Positions 1 through 4,925 of a stretch of DNA of 5,279 nucleotides are shown here, piece by piece. How positions within the stretch are numbered: the stretch's first letter is position 1; each line of letters begins with the position of its first letter. Location: NCBI GenBank assembly GCA_030611115.1, contig JAUWQK010000113.1:1-5279 (forward strand), given 5' to 3'. The notes under the pieces are model-generated. The model did no database searches, had not been told where the DNA came from, and was given only the letters and a program-made list of their open reading frames with translations. The stretch is from Deltaproteobacteria bacterium. Its GTDB lineage: Bacteria; Desulfobacterota; Desulfobacteria; Desulfobacterales; ETH-SRB1. Both the position numbers and the translations under genes were made by a program.

Positions 1-120
1 ATTGGCTTTTGGGGCATAAATATAAAAACATAAAATAAATAATAAATAATCAATTGTTAGTAACTAATTGTTAATTAAGGATAAAAATATGTCTCAACAC
101 TTATGGGTAAAGGCCAGGGA

Positions 121-236
121 TAGGCTGAAGGCTGTTAGGAAAAAGCGCATTTTGAAGCCATGTTTGGTGCAAGAATCAGATGTTTCCGCTAAAGTACGGG
201 AATCGTACTCTTCTGACCCCTTCAGCCTTCAGCCTA
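121..236. repeat. Inverted repeat, 14-bp perfect arms, CTGAAGG-type
   Basis: TAGGCTGAAGGCTG at 121-134 is matched exactly by its reverse complement at 223-236, with about 88 nt between the arms. Each arm is itself built from short AGGCTGA/AGGCTGT-type units, and the right arm continues into further degenerate units (TTCAGCC twice, then CTTTAGCCT) up to 250. It could be a dispersed intergenic repeat or the stem of a long hairpin. The spacing is too long and there is no T-run, so it does not look like a terminator. Confidence 0.6.
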
Positions 237-272
237 AACAGCTTTAGCCTGACCACGTGAGTAGTCACAAAT

Positions 273-349
273 ATTCTATCCTCCCCATCTTCCTCCTCTA
301 CATCCCTACCTTTGTCCCTAATCCCTGCACTTCTAATCCCTACATCCCT
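273..349 (+). repeat. TCCCTA-rich repeat, copy 1
   Basis: This pyrimidine-rich block opens with 37 bases (273-309) identical to 4210-4246. A further 16 identical bases (314-329) match 4247-4262, so copy 1 carries a 4-base CTTT insertion at 310-313. TCCCT cores recur at 303, 315, 322, 337 and 345, spaced 7, 8, 12 and 15 bases apart, which suggests a degenerate 7-8-mer tandem repeat. It lies in the same orientation as copy 2, on the other side of the recombinase cassette. Confidence 0.75.
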
Positions 350-403
350 GCAGCTATTCATCAGGTTTCGGTTTCAGATGGTAAAAACGATGGGGGATAT
401 AAC

Positions 404-547
404 CTAAATTGAGCGATTATTAGAGAAGATATGCGCCGAAATCTTGATTCAGCAAGGTTTGCGAAAGCCGCAGGCATACCAACGGATAGGTCGAGGATTT
501 TCGCGCAAGAGATCGGTGCAGGTCGAGCTAAAAATTGCTCAATTTAG
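404..547. mobile_element. MITE-like or IS-remnant segment with 15-bp terminal inverted repeats
   Basis: CTAAATTGAGCGATT at 404-418 is mirrored by AATTGCTCAATTTAG at 533-547, with one mismatch in 15. The arms enclose 144 bp in total, with no long reading frame. The interior is more GC-rich than its flanks. TATA occurs just outside on both sides (398-401 and 548-551), but this is too short and AT-rich, and too offset on the left, to be a secure target duplication. The form fits a non-autonomous miniature element or an internally deleted IS. I cannot name the parent family. Confidence 0.45.
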
Positions 548-574
548 TATAATATTGGGGCAGGGCTAATTGGG

Positions 575-805
575 TTACAAGAGCTTGACCAGGGTAGCCA
601 CAATAGCGGCCTGAGCAACCAGCATACCGGCAACCCATTTAATTATTTCTATTTTGGCTTCTGTCAGATCACGTTTTGTCACCAGTTCTGTATTAACGAT
701 ATCCTTTAGCGCCTCGGCCTGTACCTCTGCTTGCTCATCAGACACCCCCGCTGCCTTCAGTTTTTTGGCGTAAGCCAATGTATCAAATGTCATAACGCTT
801 GGCAT
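575..805 (-). CDS. DUF1640 (CCDC90-like) small membrane-anchored coiled-coil protein
   Basis: This 76-aa protein has the layout of short bacterial DUF1640/CCDC90-family proteins: an FDTLAYAKKLKAAG start (residues 7-20), a charged Gln/Ala/Glu-rich helix (21-37), a TKRDLTEAK segment (43-51) and a hydrophobic C-terminal helix at about 56-75 ending VATLVKLL. The helix should anchor it in the inner membrane with the N-terminus in the cytoplasm. The family is related to mitochondrial uniporter-regulator-type proteins, but the bacterial function is unknown. The first ATG is chosen because AAAGGAGT (plus coordinates 813-820) lies 7 nt upstream; a second ATG at codon 5 has no such site. The gene stands alone, divergent from the recombinase cassette, and looks intact. 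Confidence 0.8.
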   Translation of the reverse strand: MPSVMTFDTLAYAKKLKAAGVSDEQAEVQAEALKDIVNTELVTKRDLTEAKIEIIKWVAGMLVAQAAIVATLVKLL

Positions 806-831
806 ATATTTAACTCCTTTGTTATTTTGGA

Positions 832-860
832 TATCTACAATATCAAACAGACTTTGTCAA
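832..860 (-). promoter_or_regulatory. Sigma-70-type promoter for the DUF1640-like gene
   Basis: On the minus strand a perfect TTGACA (-35, 860-855) is followed after exactly 17 bases by TAGATA (-10, 837-832). Transcription would start near 825, giving a leader of about 20 nt that holds the AAAGGAGT ribosome binding site. The -35 and spacing are very good and the -10 is only fair. Confidence 0.5.
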
Positions 861-938
861 TAATAGGTCAGCGTTGCTCCCTTCGGCCAAAACCTTCCGC
901 AAACGTTTAATACTGCGCATAGTAACTCACATTTTCAG

Positions 939-1193
939 ACAGTAAGAATTATCCGTCCACACCACCCACTTTTCGGGAAAACCCTTCCTCTTATTAAGAT
1001 ATGGGAACACAAAAAGAAACGTTATTACGTAATTGAACTCCCGGATAAAAGCCATACCCGTATCCCACTTCACTGGGCAGATCAAGGTAAAACACCATTG
1101 CCCGAACATCTTTCAGGTCAACCTGTTTTTACTGTTCATTCAATAAGGGAGCTTCTCTCTCTTATAACCATCTTTGAAAAAAACATAACCTAA
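939..1193 (+). pseudogene. DUF5372-like reading frame without a visible start codon
   Basis: The plus-strand frame ending at TAA 1191-1193 is open back to 867. From about 939 it reads like a DUF5372-family protein: RPHHPLFGKTLPLI near the start, then RYYVIELPD, IPLHWADQGK, and a closing LSGQPVFTVHSIRELLSLI. Members known to me share a HPLFG..L.L motif, a P..W.D motif and a G...F.V..LL.L tail, and are often found beside large serine recombinases, as here. The function is unknown. There is no ATG, GTG or TTG in frame between the upstream stop (864-866) and the HPLFG motif, and no ATG in any plus frame nearby, so the 5' end is probably lost or mutated. ATT at 948 is the only near-start. The coordinate 939 marks where similarity appears to begin, not a proven start. 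Confidence 0.6.
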
Positions 1194-1221
1194 ACGAAAA
1201 TAATTAAAAAAACTTATGGTT

Positions 1222-1251
1222 TTGTTAAAACGTTTTGAGCTATCTTATTCT
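1222..1251 (+). promoter_or_regulatory. Possible promoter of the small-gene/recombinase operon
   Basis: TTGTTA (1222-1227) and TATTCT (1246-1251) are 18 bases apart and sit about 45 bases before the ATG at 1297. The spacer contains the palindrome AAAACGTTTT (1227-1236). Both boxes are imperfect and the region is AT-rich, so chance matches are possible. Confidence 0.3.
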
Positions 1252-1266
1252 TTTCGGTTCCGAAAA
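1251..1266. promoter_or_regulatory. Candidate operator, near-palindrome TTTTCGGTTCCGAAAA
   Basis: Seven-base arms TTTTCGG and CCGAAAA flank a 2-base centre. The site overlaps the end of the proposed -10 box and lies 30 bases before the start of a ribbon-helix-helix-like gene. Such proteins often repress their own promoter from sites of this type. That link is inferred from position only. The motif could instead form a short hairpin in the leader RNA. Confidence 0.3.
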
Positions 1267-1296
1267 TATTTAGAGAATTAAATACGGAGGTAAAAA

Positions 1297-1575
1297 ATGA
1301 ACCCCTACGATTATACTATATCCGGTCGGCGAATCTTAGAATCAAAGGCCAAATACGAACTCAAGCGAAGAAGAGTAAATATCAGCCTGACCCCAGAAGA
1401 ATTTGCCAAGCTCGAAAATGCCGCCATAGAAAACGGTTGTTTCCGAGTAACCTCTCAGCCTAATCACGCCACAGGTGAAAAAATCAAATACAAAGAACCG
1501 GCCTTAGCGGTTTTGGCACGTAAAATTATTCTCAATTATCTCAATCAAAGAGAAAATATGTCGAAATCAGGCTGA
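1297..1575 (+). CDS. Small ribbon-helix-helix-like DNA-binding protein of the recombinase cassette
   Basis: I do not recognise this 92-aa basic protein by family. After an Arg/Lys-rich lead (11-26) it has a beta-strand-like RRVNISL (25-31), a helix TPEEFAKLENAAIENG (32-47), a polar stretch (48-66) and a helix PALAVLARKIILNYL (68-82). The strand-helix-helix order fits an Arc/MetJ-type ribbon-helix-helix fold, but the link between helices is about 20 residues, much longer than usual. It would act as a DNA-binding dimer, as a repressor or a recombination accessory factor. CGGAGGT at 1285-1291 lies 5 nt before the ATG. It precedes the 52-aa gene by 70 nt and is probably co-transcribed with the recombinase. 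Confidence 0.65.
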   Translation: MNPYDYTISGRRILESKAKYELKRRRVNISLTPEEFAKLENAAIENGCFRVTSQPNHATGEKIKYKEPALAVLARKIILNYLNQRENMSKSG

Positions 1576-1645
1576 AAATAAAATTTCAAAGACCTCACCC
1601 AAAGGGCTATCTTTTCCATATCGTCTACAATTAAGGAGGATGAAT

Positions 1646-1804
1646 ATGGAAAAGCAGCTCACTCTTTTCAAACTGGAGGAAAATAATGATTTCTCCATAT
1701 GGCTTAGCTTGCCGGAAGAAAACCAACGAAAAATCGAGTGTATCTTCGCCAAGCTTCTAATCAAACACCTTAGCTTGTCAAAGGAGGTTAAAGAACATGA
1801 ATGA
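1646..1804 (+). CDS. 52-aa W-x-x-LP recombinase-associated protein
   Basis: This 52-residue frame begins MEKQLTLFKLEE and continues with WLSLPEENQRKIECIFAKLL. The pattern (short QLxLF N-terminus, then W-x-x-LP, then an amphipathic helix ending A-x-LL) is typical, to my knowledge, of tiny proteins encoded just before large serine recombinases with C-terminal helix-turn-helix units. Their function is unknown. A recombination-directionality or stabilising partner is a guess. AAGGAGGA at 1633-1640 lies 5 nt before the ATG. The end overlaps the recombinase start by 8 nt in ATGAATGA, which implies translational coupling and fixed relative dosage. Confidence 0.72.
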   Translation: MEKQLTLFKLEENNDFSIWLSLPEENQRKIECIFAKLLIKHLSLSKEVKEHE

Positions 1805-3752
1805 AACTAAAATAACTCCTTATCATCTAAAACGAAATGCCTATATCTACATCCGGCAATCGACTGAACATCAGGTCCGTGAAAACATCGAAAGCCAGCA
1901 GCGCCAGTATGAATTAGTCCACATAGCCGAACAATACAACTGGAGCAAAGAGTCGATAATCGTCATTGACGATGACCTCGGACGGTCCGGAAGTTCTGCC
2001 GCAGGAAGAACCGGTTTTGCAAAACTGGTTGCTGATGTGGCTCTCAAAAAAGCCGGCATAATTTTTGGACTTGAAGTTTCACGGCTTGCACGAAATAATA
2101 GAGATTGGTACAAGCTCCTTGATTTATGTTCCATAACCGGAACTCTCATCGCCGATACGGACGGCATCTACGATCCATCTTCCTTTAACGACCGTCTCTT
2201 GTTAGGCTTGAAAGGAACAATGAGCGAGGCTGAACTTCATATGATAAAGAGCAGAATGTTGCAAGGCTTATACCACAAAGCACAAAAGGGCGAACTTAAA
2301 TTCAACCTGCCCGTTGGTTACCAGTTCGACCAGGATGACACAATTATCAAATCACTTGATGAACAGGTAACTCATATTATTCAATTAACTTTCAAAAAGT
2401 TCTTCGAGATCGGAACAGTCCATGGTGTTCTGCAATATTTTATGGGAAATAAACTCCTATTCCCCAGAAAAGCTACTTTTGATAAAAAGATCCGTTGGGT
2501 ACCCCCATACTATAAAGCTATTCGCGATACCCTTGGAAATCCCATCTACACAGGAACTTATGTCTTTGGCCGAACAAAAGTGGTCAAAGAACTTGACGAG
2601 GATGGCAACCAAATATCACGACAAAAAACACAAGCAATGGAAGATTGGAATGTCATCATCCATGATCATCACTCTGCCTATATCTCATGGGATGAATATC
2701 TGAAAATACAAAAGCAGATAGCAAAAAATGCACCTCCGCCCAGATCTCAAGCAAGCAAGGTCATCCGAGAAGGATCAGCTCTTCTTCAAGGATTAGCCCG
2801 TTGCGGCAATTGTGGACGATCCATGCACGTAAACTATCATGGTCAAGGCAAAAAATCTTACCCCTATTATGTCTGCAATATGGCTAACAGAAATTTTGGC
2901 CATGGATATTGCCAGTCTATTGGGGGGCGTAGAATTGACCATGCTATATCAGATATTTTTCTCGAAACAGTCTCTTCTGCCGGTTTAAATATTCATCTTC
3001 AGGCCATTCAACAAATTCAACATCAACAAGATATGGCTCTTGAACAATTACAGTTGCAGTTAGAAAGGTCTCAATATGAAGCAGACCGTGCCTTTCGACA
3101 ATTTGATGCTGTCGAGCCGGAAAACAGACTGGTTGTTCGAACCCTGGAGAAACAATGGAACGATGCCCTAAAACGCGTCGATGAATTAAAGAACCGAGTC
3201 AAAGAACGTAAAAAAAGGTTTCAAGACCAATTGTCAAAGATCGAAGAGCGGGAGGTGCTCCGTTTAGCTAATAACCTCCCAGCCATATGGGAAGCGCCTG
3301 TCACCACCGATAAAAACCGAAAAATGCTGCTTCGTGCCGCCATCCAGGAGGTGCAATTGACAAAACAAGATCGTGATGTTACCGTCAAGATTATTTGGGT
3401 AGGCGGCGCCGTAACCGAAAAAATTGTTCATCTTCCCAAAATAAGAAGTAAAAAATATACCTCACTTGATATAGTAGAATTAGTTCGTCAATTAGCAACA
3501 AAATTTCGTGATGATCAAATAGCCCGCATCCTCATTCGTCAAGGACGTAAAACTGCAACCGGTTTAACTTTTAATGCCCATAGGGTGGCAAACATCAGAT
3601 GGAATTATGATATTCCACGTTATAAAAAGCCAAAAGATGAACAGCCAAAATTTTACACAGCACAACAAGCTGCTATAGTTCTTCAGGTCAGTGTCCCCAC
3701 TATCCATAATTCGGTTAACTGCCGGATTTATCAGAGGGGAACAAATCGCTGA
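1797..3752 (+). CDS. Large serine recombinase, frameshifted near its C-terminus
   Basis: This is a DNA-cutting and rejoining enzyme of the large serine recombinase class. The catalytic domain (about 14-160) has AYIYIRQST with nucleophile Ser22 and Arg20, DLGRSGSS (60-67), and VSRLARN with Arg96 and Arg99. A recombinase domain follows (about 165-315, including LPVGYQF and GNPIYTGTYVFGR). A zinc ribbon has Cys336, Cys339, Cys360 and Cys372. A coiled coil spans about 400-490, and a further region about 500-615. At residue 616 an excisionase-type helix-turn-helix begins (FYTAQQAAIVLQVSVPTIHN). After Asn638 the frame is lost through an extra C at 3712, and translation ends in 13 unrelated residues at 3752. 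The catalytic and core DNA-binding parts are intact, so the product may keep partial activity. The ATG has GGAGG at 1784-1788, 8 nt upstream. It is translationally coupled to the 52-aa gene. Confidence 0.93.
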   Translation: MNETKITPYHLKRNAYIYIRQSTEHQVRENIESQQRQYELVHIAEQYNWSKESIIVIDDDLGRSGSSAAGRTGFAKLVADVALKKAGIIFGLEVSRLARNNRDWYKLLDLCSITGTLIADTDGIYDPSSFNDRLLLGLKGTMSEAELHMIKSRMLQGLYHKAQKGELKFNLPVGYQFDQDDTIIKSLDEQVTHIIQLTFKKFFEIGTVHGVLQYFMGNKLLFPRKATFDKKIRWVPPYYKAIRDTLGNPIYTGTYVFGRTKVVKELDEDGNQISRQKTQAMEDWNVIIHDHHSAYISWDEYLKIQKQIAKNAPPPRSQASKVIREGSALLQGLARCGNCGRSMHVNYHGQGKKSYPYYVCNMANRNFGHGYCQSIGGRRIDHAISDIFLETVSSAGLNIHLQAIQQIQHQQDMALEQLQLQLERSQYEADRAFRQFDAVEPENRLVVRTLEKQWNDALKRVDELKNRVKERKKRFQDQLSKIEEREVLRLANNLPAIWEAPVTTDKNRKMLLRAAIQEVQLTKQDRDVTVKIIWVGGAVTEKIVHLPKIRSKKYTSLDIVELVRQLATKFRDDQIARILIRQGRKTATGLTFNAHRVANIRWNYDIPRYKKPKDEQPKFYTAQQAAIVLQVSVPTIHNSVNCRIYQRGTNR

Positions 3753-3999
3753 AGGGGCACCTTGGGAAATCTTTTTAACCGATGACGATATTAAACGTCT
3801 CACGGCACAAGAGGCCCCTAAAGGTTGGCTCCCTTTAGAACAAGCAGCCGAAGAATTAGGCGTCAGCAAACAAACCATTCTTAATTGGGTCAAATGTAAA
3901 AAATTGGAATACATTTATGTAACCAAAGGCAAGAAAAAAGGTTTAAGAATCAACATAAATTCAACCAGTTATAGGAAACAACTCAACATGTTTACCTAA
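3691..3999 (+). pseudogene. Frameshifted C-terminal tandem helix-turn-helix part of the recombinase
   Basis: This frame carries the rest of the recombinase. The real junction is at 3711-3714: deleting C3712 turns TCGG into TGG and gives HNWLTAGFIRGEQ, finishing the first helix-turn-helix, whose tail includes GAPWEIFLTDDDIKRL. A second unit follows: GWLPLEQAAEELGVSKQTILNW, then KGKKKGLRI. Both match the excisionase/MerR-like HTH_17 pattern and resemble each other (TIHNW/TILNW). The joined protein is 733 residues (638 + Trp + 94). A GTG at 3691 opens this frame but lies within the parent gene and has no dedicated ribosome site, so it is unlikely to be an independent gene. I read it as one gene split by a single-base insertion, or a sequencing error. 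Confidence 0.88.
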
Positions 4000-4021
4000 A
4001 TTTTCTTTATTGGAGGTTAGT

Positions 4022-4057
4022 ATGAAACCATCTCTTCTGAAATGTTTGCACTTATAG
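4022..4057 (+). other. Abortive 11-codon ORF with a strong ribosome binding site
   Basis: TGGAGGTTAG at 4011-4020 sits just before ATG 4022, but the frame stops after 11 codons at TAG. It lies 22 nt after the recombinase stop. A good ribosome site with no gene behind it suggests a downstream cassette gene has decayed or been cut away at the element boundary. A neighbouring frame reads EMFALIEPLDLNI before TGA, which could be a remnant of the same gene. Confidence 0.25.
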
Positions 4058-4099
4058 AACCGCTCGATCTTAATATCTGATCAGCTATGATCCACTCAA

Positions 4100-4114
4100 C
4101 AGCGCTATGCGCTG
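4100..4114. repeat. Short hairpin CAGCGC-TAT-GCGCTG
   Basis: Perfect 6-bp stem with a 3-base loop, 101 nt after the recombinase stop. No T-run follows (the next bases are AAGGGGATA), so it is not a typical intrinsic terminator. It sits directly against the octamer repeat that follows. Confidence 0.4.
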
Positions 4115-4122
4115 AAGGGGAT

Positions 4123-4154
4123 AGGGACAGAGGGACAAAGGGACAAAGTGATAG
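4123..4154 (+). repeat. AGGGACAR octamer tandem repeat
   Basis: AGGGACA occurs at 4123, 4131 and 4139, exactly 8 bases apart, followed by a degenerate fourth unit AGTGATAG at 4147-4154. The run is purine-rich on the plus strand. It is roughly complementary to the TCCCTA-type block at 4210-4262, which has the same 8-base pitch on the other strand, so the pair forms an imperfect large inverted repeat. Confidence 0.65.
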
Positions 4155-4209
4155 AGGAAATTAACTTGTTTTTCATGGGATTTTTGCCAAACCGTTAAAT
4201 CCCTAAAAG

Positions 4210-4269
4210 ATTCTATCCTCCCCATCTTCCTCCTCTACATCCCTACGTCCCTAATCCCTGCATCCATGC
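4210..4269 (+). repeat. TCCCTA-rich repeat, copy 2
   Basis: Bases 4210-4246 are identical to 273-309, and 4247-4262 are identical to 314-329. From 4238 it resolves into four 8-base units: CATCCCTA, CGTCCCTA, ATCCCTGC and ATCCATGC. With copy 1 it brackets the DUF1640-like gene and the whole recombinase cassette in direct orientation. Confidence 0.75.
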
Positions 4270-4487
4270 TGATCAGGAACTTATATGAAAGAAATAACGA
4301 AAGCGAGGCTGTGCTGGTGCGAAAGTAAGAGGACAAGCGAAAAAATCACAATTTTTTCATGGAGAGGTGTTTTTTCTCTTGACCGGCCATTTAATAGGTG
4401 ACTCTATTTTTACAATTAGCCTGCGACTCACGCCAACGACAGAAACCAATCCCTACTGATCGCCGAATTGGGGCGCCAGATTAGTGG
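4270..4487. other. Non-coding stretch before the zinc-ribbon gene
   Basis: No convincing gene. A 38-codon plus-strand frame from ATG 4285 to TGA 4401 has a weak ribosome site and no recognisable motif. GAAAAAAT (4339-4346) and ATTTTTTC (4351-4358) form an 8-bp AT hairpin with a CACA loop, too AT-rich to call a terminator. Confidence 0.4.
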
Positions 4488-4682
4488 TCAGTCGGGGTCT
4501 TCGTGGCACTCGTAATCCTTCTCGGTGTTGTCAGAGTCACAGTGAGCGCAACGAACGCCATCTCCTGTGGTTGTTCCGCAGTTGTGGCAGAAGTGCTCGC
4601 CACAGTCATTACACTGATAGATCCACATCCACGAGTTACTGAAACCATACGGATTGTGACCGCAATTCGGACAAGTTGCCAT
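4488..4682 (-). CDS. 64-aa protein with four CxxC zinc knuckles
   Basis: This small soluble protein is mostly zinc-binding sequence. MATCPNCGHNPYG opens with CxxC (Cys4, Cys7), then come CNDCG (24, 27), CHNCG (32, 35), CAHCD (45, 48) and a lone Cys59 in an acidic tail ending HEDPD. Eight paired cysteines suit two structural zinc sites of the rubredoxin/zinc-ribbon kind. The WMWIYQC segment before the second pair recalls ribbon domains that report on protein or nucleic acid partners. I do not recognise the family or function. Two ATGs lie 6 nt apart (4688 and 4682). The inner one is chosen because AGGAGGT (plus 4689-4695) is 6 nt away from it and touches the outer one. The flanking DNA is more GC-rich than the recombinase cassette. 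It stands alone on this strand. Confidence 0.72.
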   Translation of the reverse strand: MATCPNCGHNPYGFSNSWMWIYQCNDCGEHFCHNCGTTTGDGVRCAHCDSDNTEKDYECHEDPD

Positions 4683-4709
4683 TGCCATACCTCCTGAGTT
4701 GGTGTTAAC

Positions 4710-4724
4710 GCCCTCCAAGAGGGC
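4710..4724. repeat. Leader hairpin GCCCTC-CAA-GAGGGC
   Basis: A perfect 6-bp GC-rich stem with a 3-base loop, 15 nt upstream of the ribosome binding site of the zinc-ribbon gene on the minus strand. If transcribed it would lie in that gene's leader. There is no T-run. A regulatory role is possible but only positional. Confidence 0.35.
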
Positions 4725-4760
4725 AAGTTCGAGCCACAAAGTCCTTGCCAGCGCTGTAGT

Positions 4761-4925
4761 GTGGCGGTGACCAGCGAGGGACCAATCATAGACGCCCACG
4801 TTAAATTCCGGGAGGACGGTGCAGCATTAAAAGACTATTGTACACTGCGTGATCGTAACGAAAATCGATGCGTTTCTTGCGGTCGGCTGGAGTGTATGGT
4901 TGTGCCGTGTAATAATTTCATATGA
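4761..4925 (+). CDS. Possible Cys-rich small protein, unknown family
   Basis: This plus-strand frame is open from 4698 to TGA 4923-4925. From GTG 4761 it gives 54 residues including EGPIIDAHVKFREDGAAL, then a Cys cluster CVSCGRLEC followed by VPC (Cys27, 37, 40, 45, 50 from that start). The upstream open part holds another CxxC (CQRC). The composition looks protein-like and five spaced cysteines suggest metal binding, but no ATG exists and no ribosome site precedes the GTG, so the start is unsure and it may be a 5'-truncated remnant. It is divergent from the zinc-ribbon gene and ends overlapping the next minus-strand frame by 8 nt. Confidence 0.35.
   Translation: MAVTSEGPIIDAHVKFREDGAALKDYCTLRDRNENRCVSCGRLECMVVPCNNFI

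Larger units (their letters stand above)
1..403. other. Gene-poor left flank
   Basis: I see no convincing gene here. The first 85 bases are very AT-rich, with TAAATAA-type near-repeats and AATTGTTA motifs. The only plus-strand frame with a reasonable start (ATG at 89, stop at 245-247, 52 codons) runs through the CTGAAGG inverted repeat and looks like translated repeat. The rest is the repeat block starting at 273. Confidence 0.5.

Noticed and set aside
89..247. 52-codon plus-strand ORF starting MSQHLWVKARDRL
   Set aside because: Much of it is the two arms of an inverted repeat, and the protein has no recognisable motif. Only a weak TAAGGA precedes it.
176..361. 61-codon minus-strand ORF
   Set aside because: It is translated from the TCCCTA repeat and CTGAAGG inverted repeat, has a repeat-derived sequence and no ribosome site.
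927..1109. 60-codon minus-strand ORF
   Set aside because: It lies opposite the DUF5372-like frame, whose motifs are convincing, and has no family features.
1567..1764. 65-codon minus-strand ORF
   Set aside because: Shadow of the 52-aa W-x-x-LP gene, which has a proper ribosome site and coupling.
1871..2703. 98-codon minus ORF and 93-codon plus ORF inside the recombinase
   Set aside because: Both are out of frame with clear catalytic and recombinase-domain sequence.
3705..3752. Programmed +1 frameshifting in the recombinase
   Set aside because: There is no slippery run and no stop codon at the shift point; the zero-frame stop is 36 bases later. A simple insertion that splits a TGG codon explains it better.
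3564..3914. 116-codon minus-strand ORF
   Set aside because: It lies opposite the helix-turn-helix region of the recombinase, which is clearly coding on the plus strand once the one-base shift is allowed.
4123..4269. CRISPR array
   Set aside because: Units are only 8 bases, contiguous and degenerate, with no spacers of 25-40 bases and no cas genes.
4285..4401. 38-codon plus-strand ORF starting MKEITKARLCWC
   Set aside because: Weak ribosome site, AT-hairpin inside, no motif.
4481..4799. 102-codon minus ORF and long-start version of the zinc-ribbon frame, plus the 64-codon plus-strand ORF at 4503
   Set aside because: The zinc-ribbon frame with its AGGAGGT site fixes the coding frame and start; the upstream extension to 4799 lacks a ribosome site and crosses the leader hairpin.
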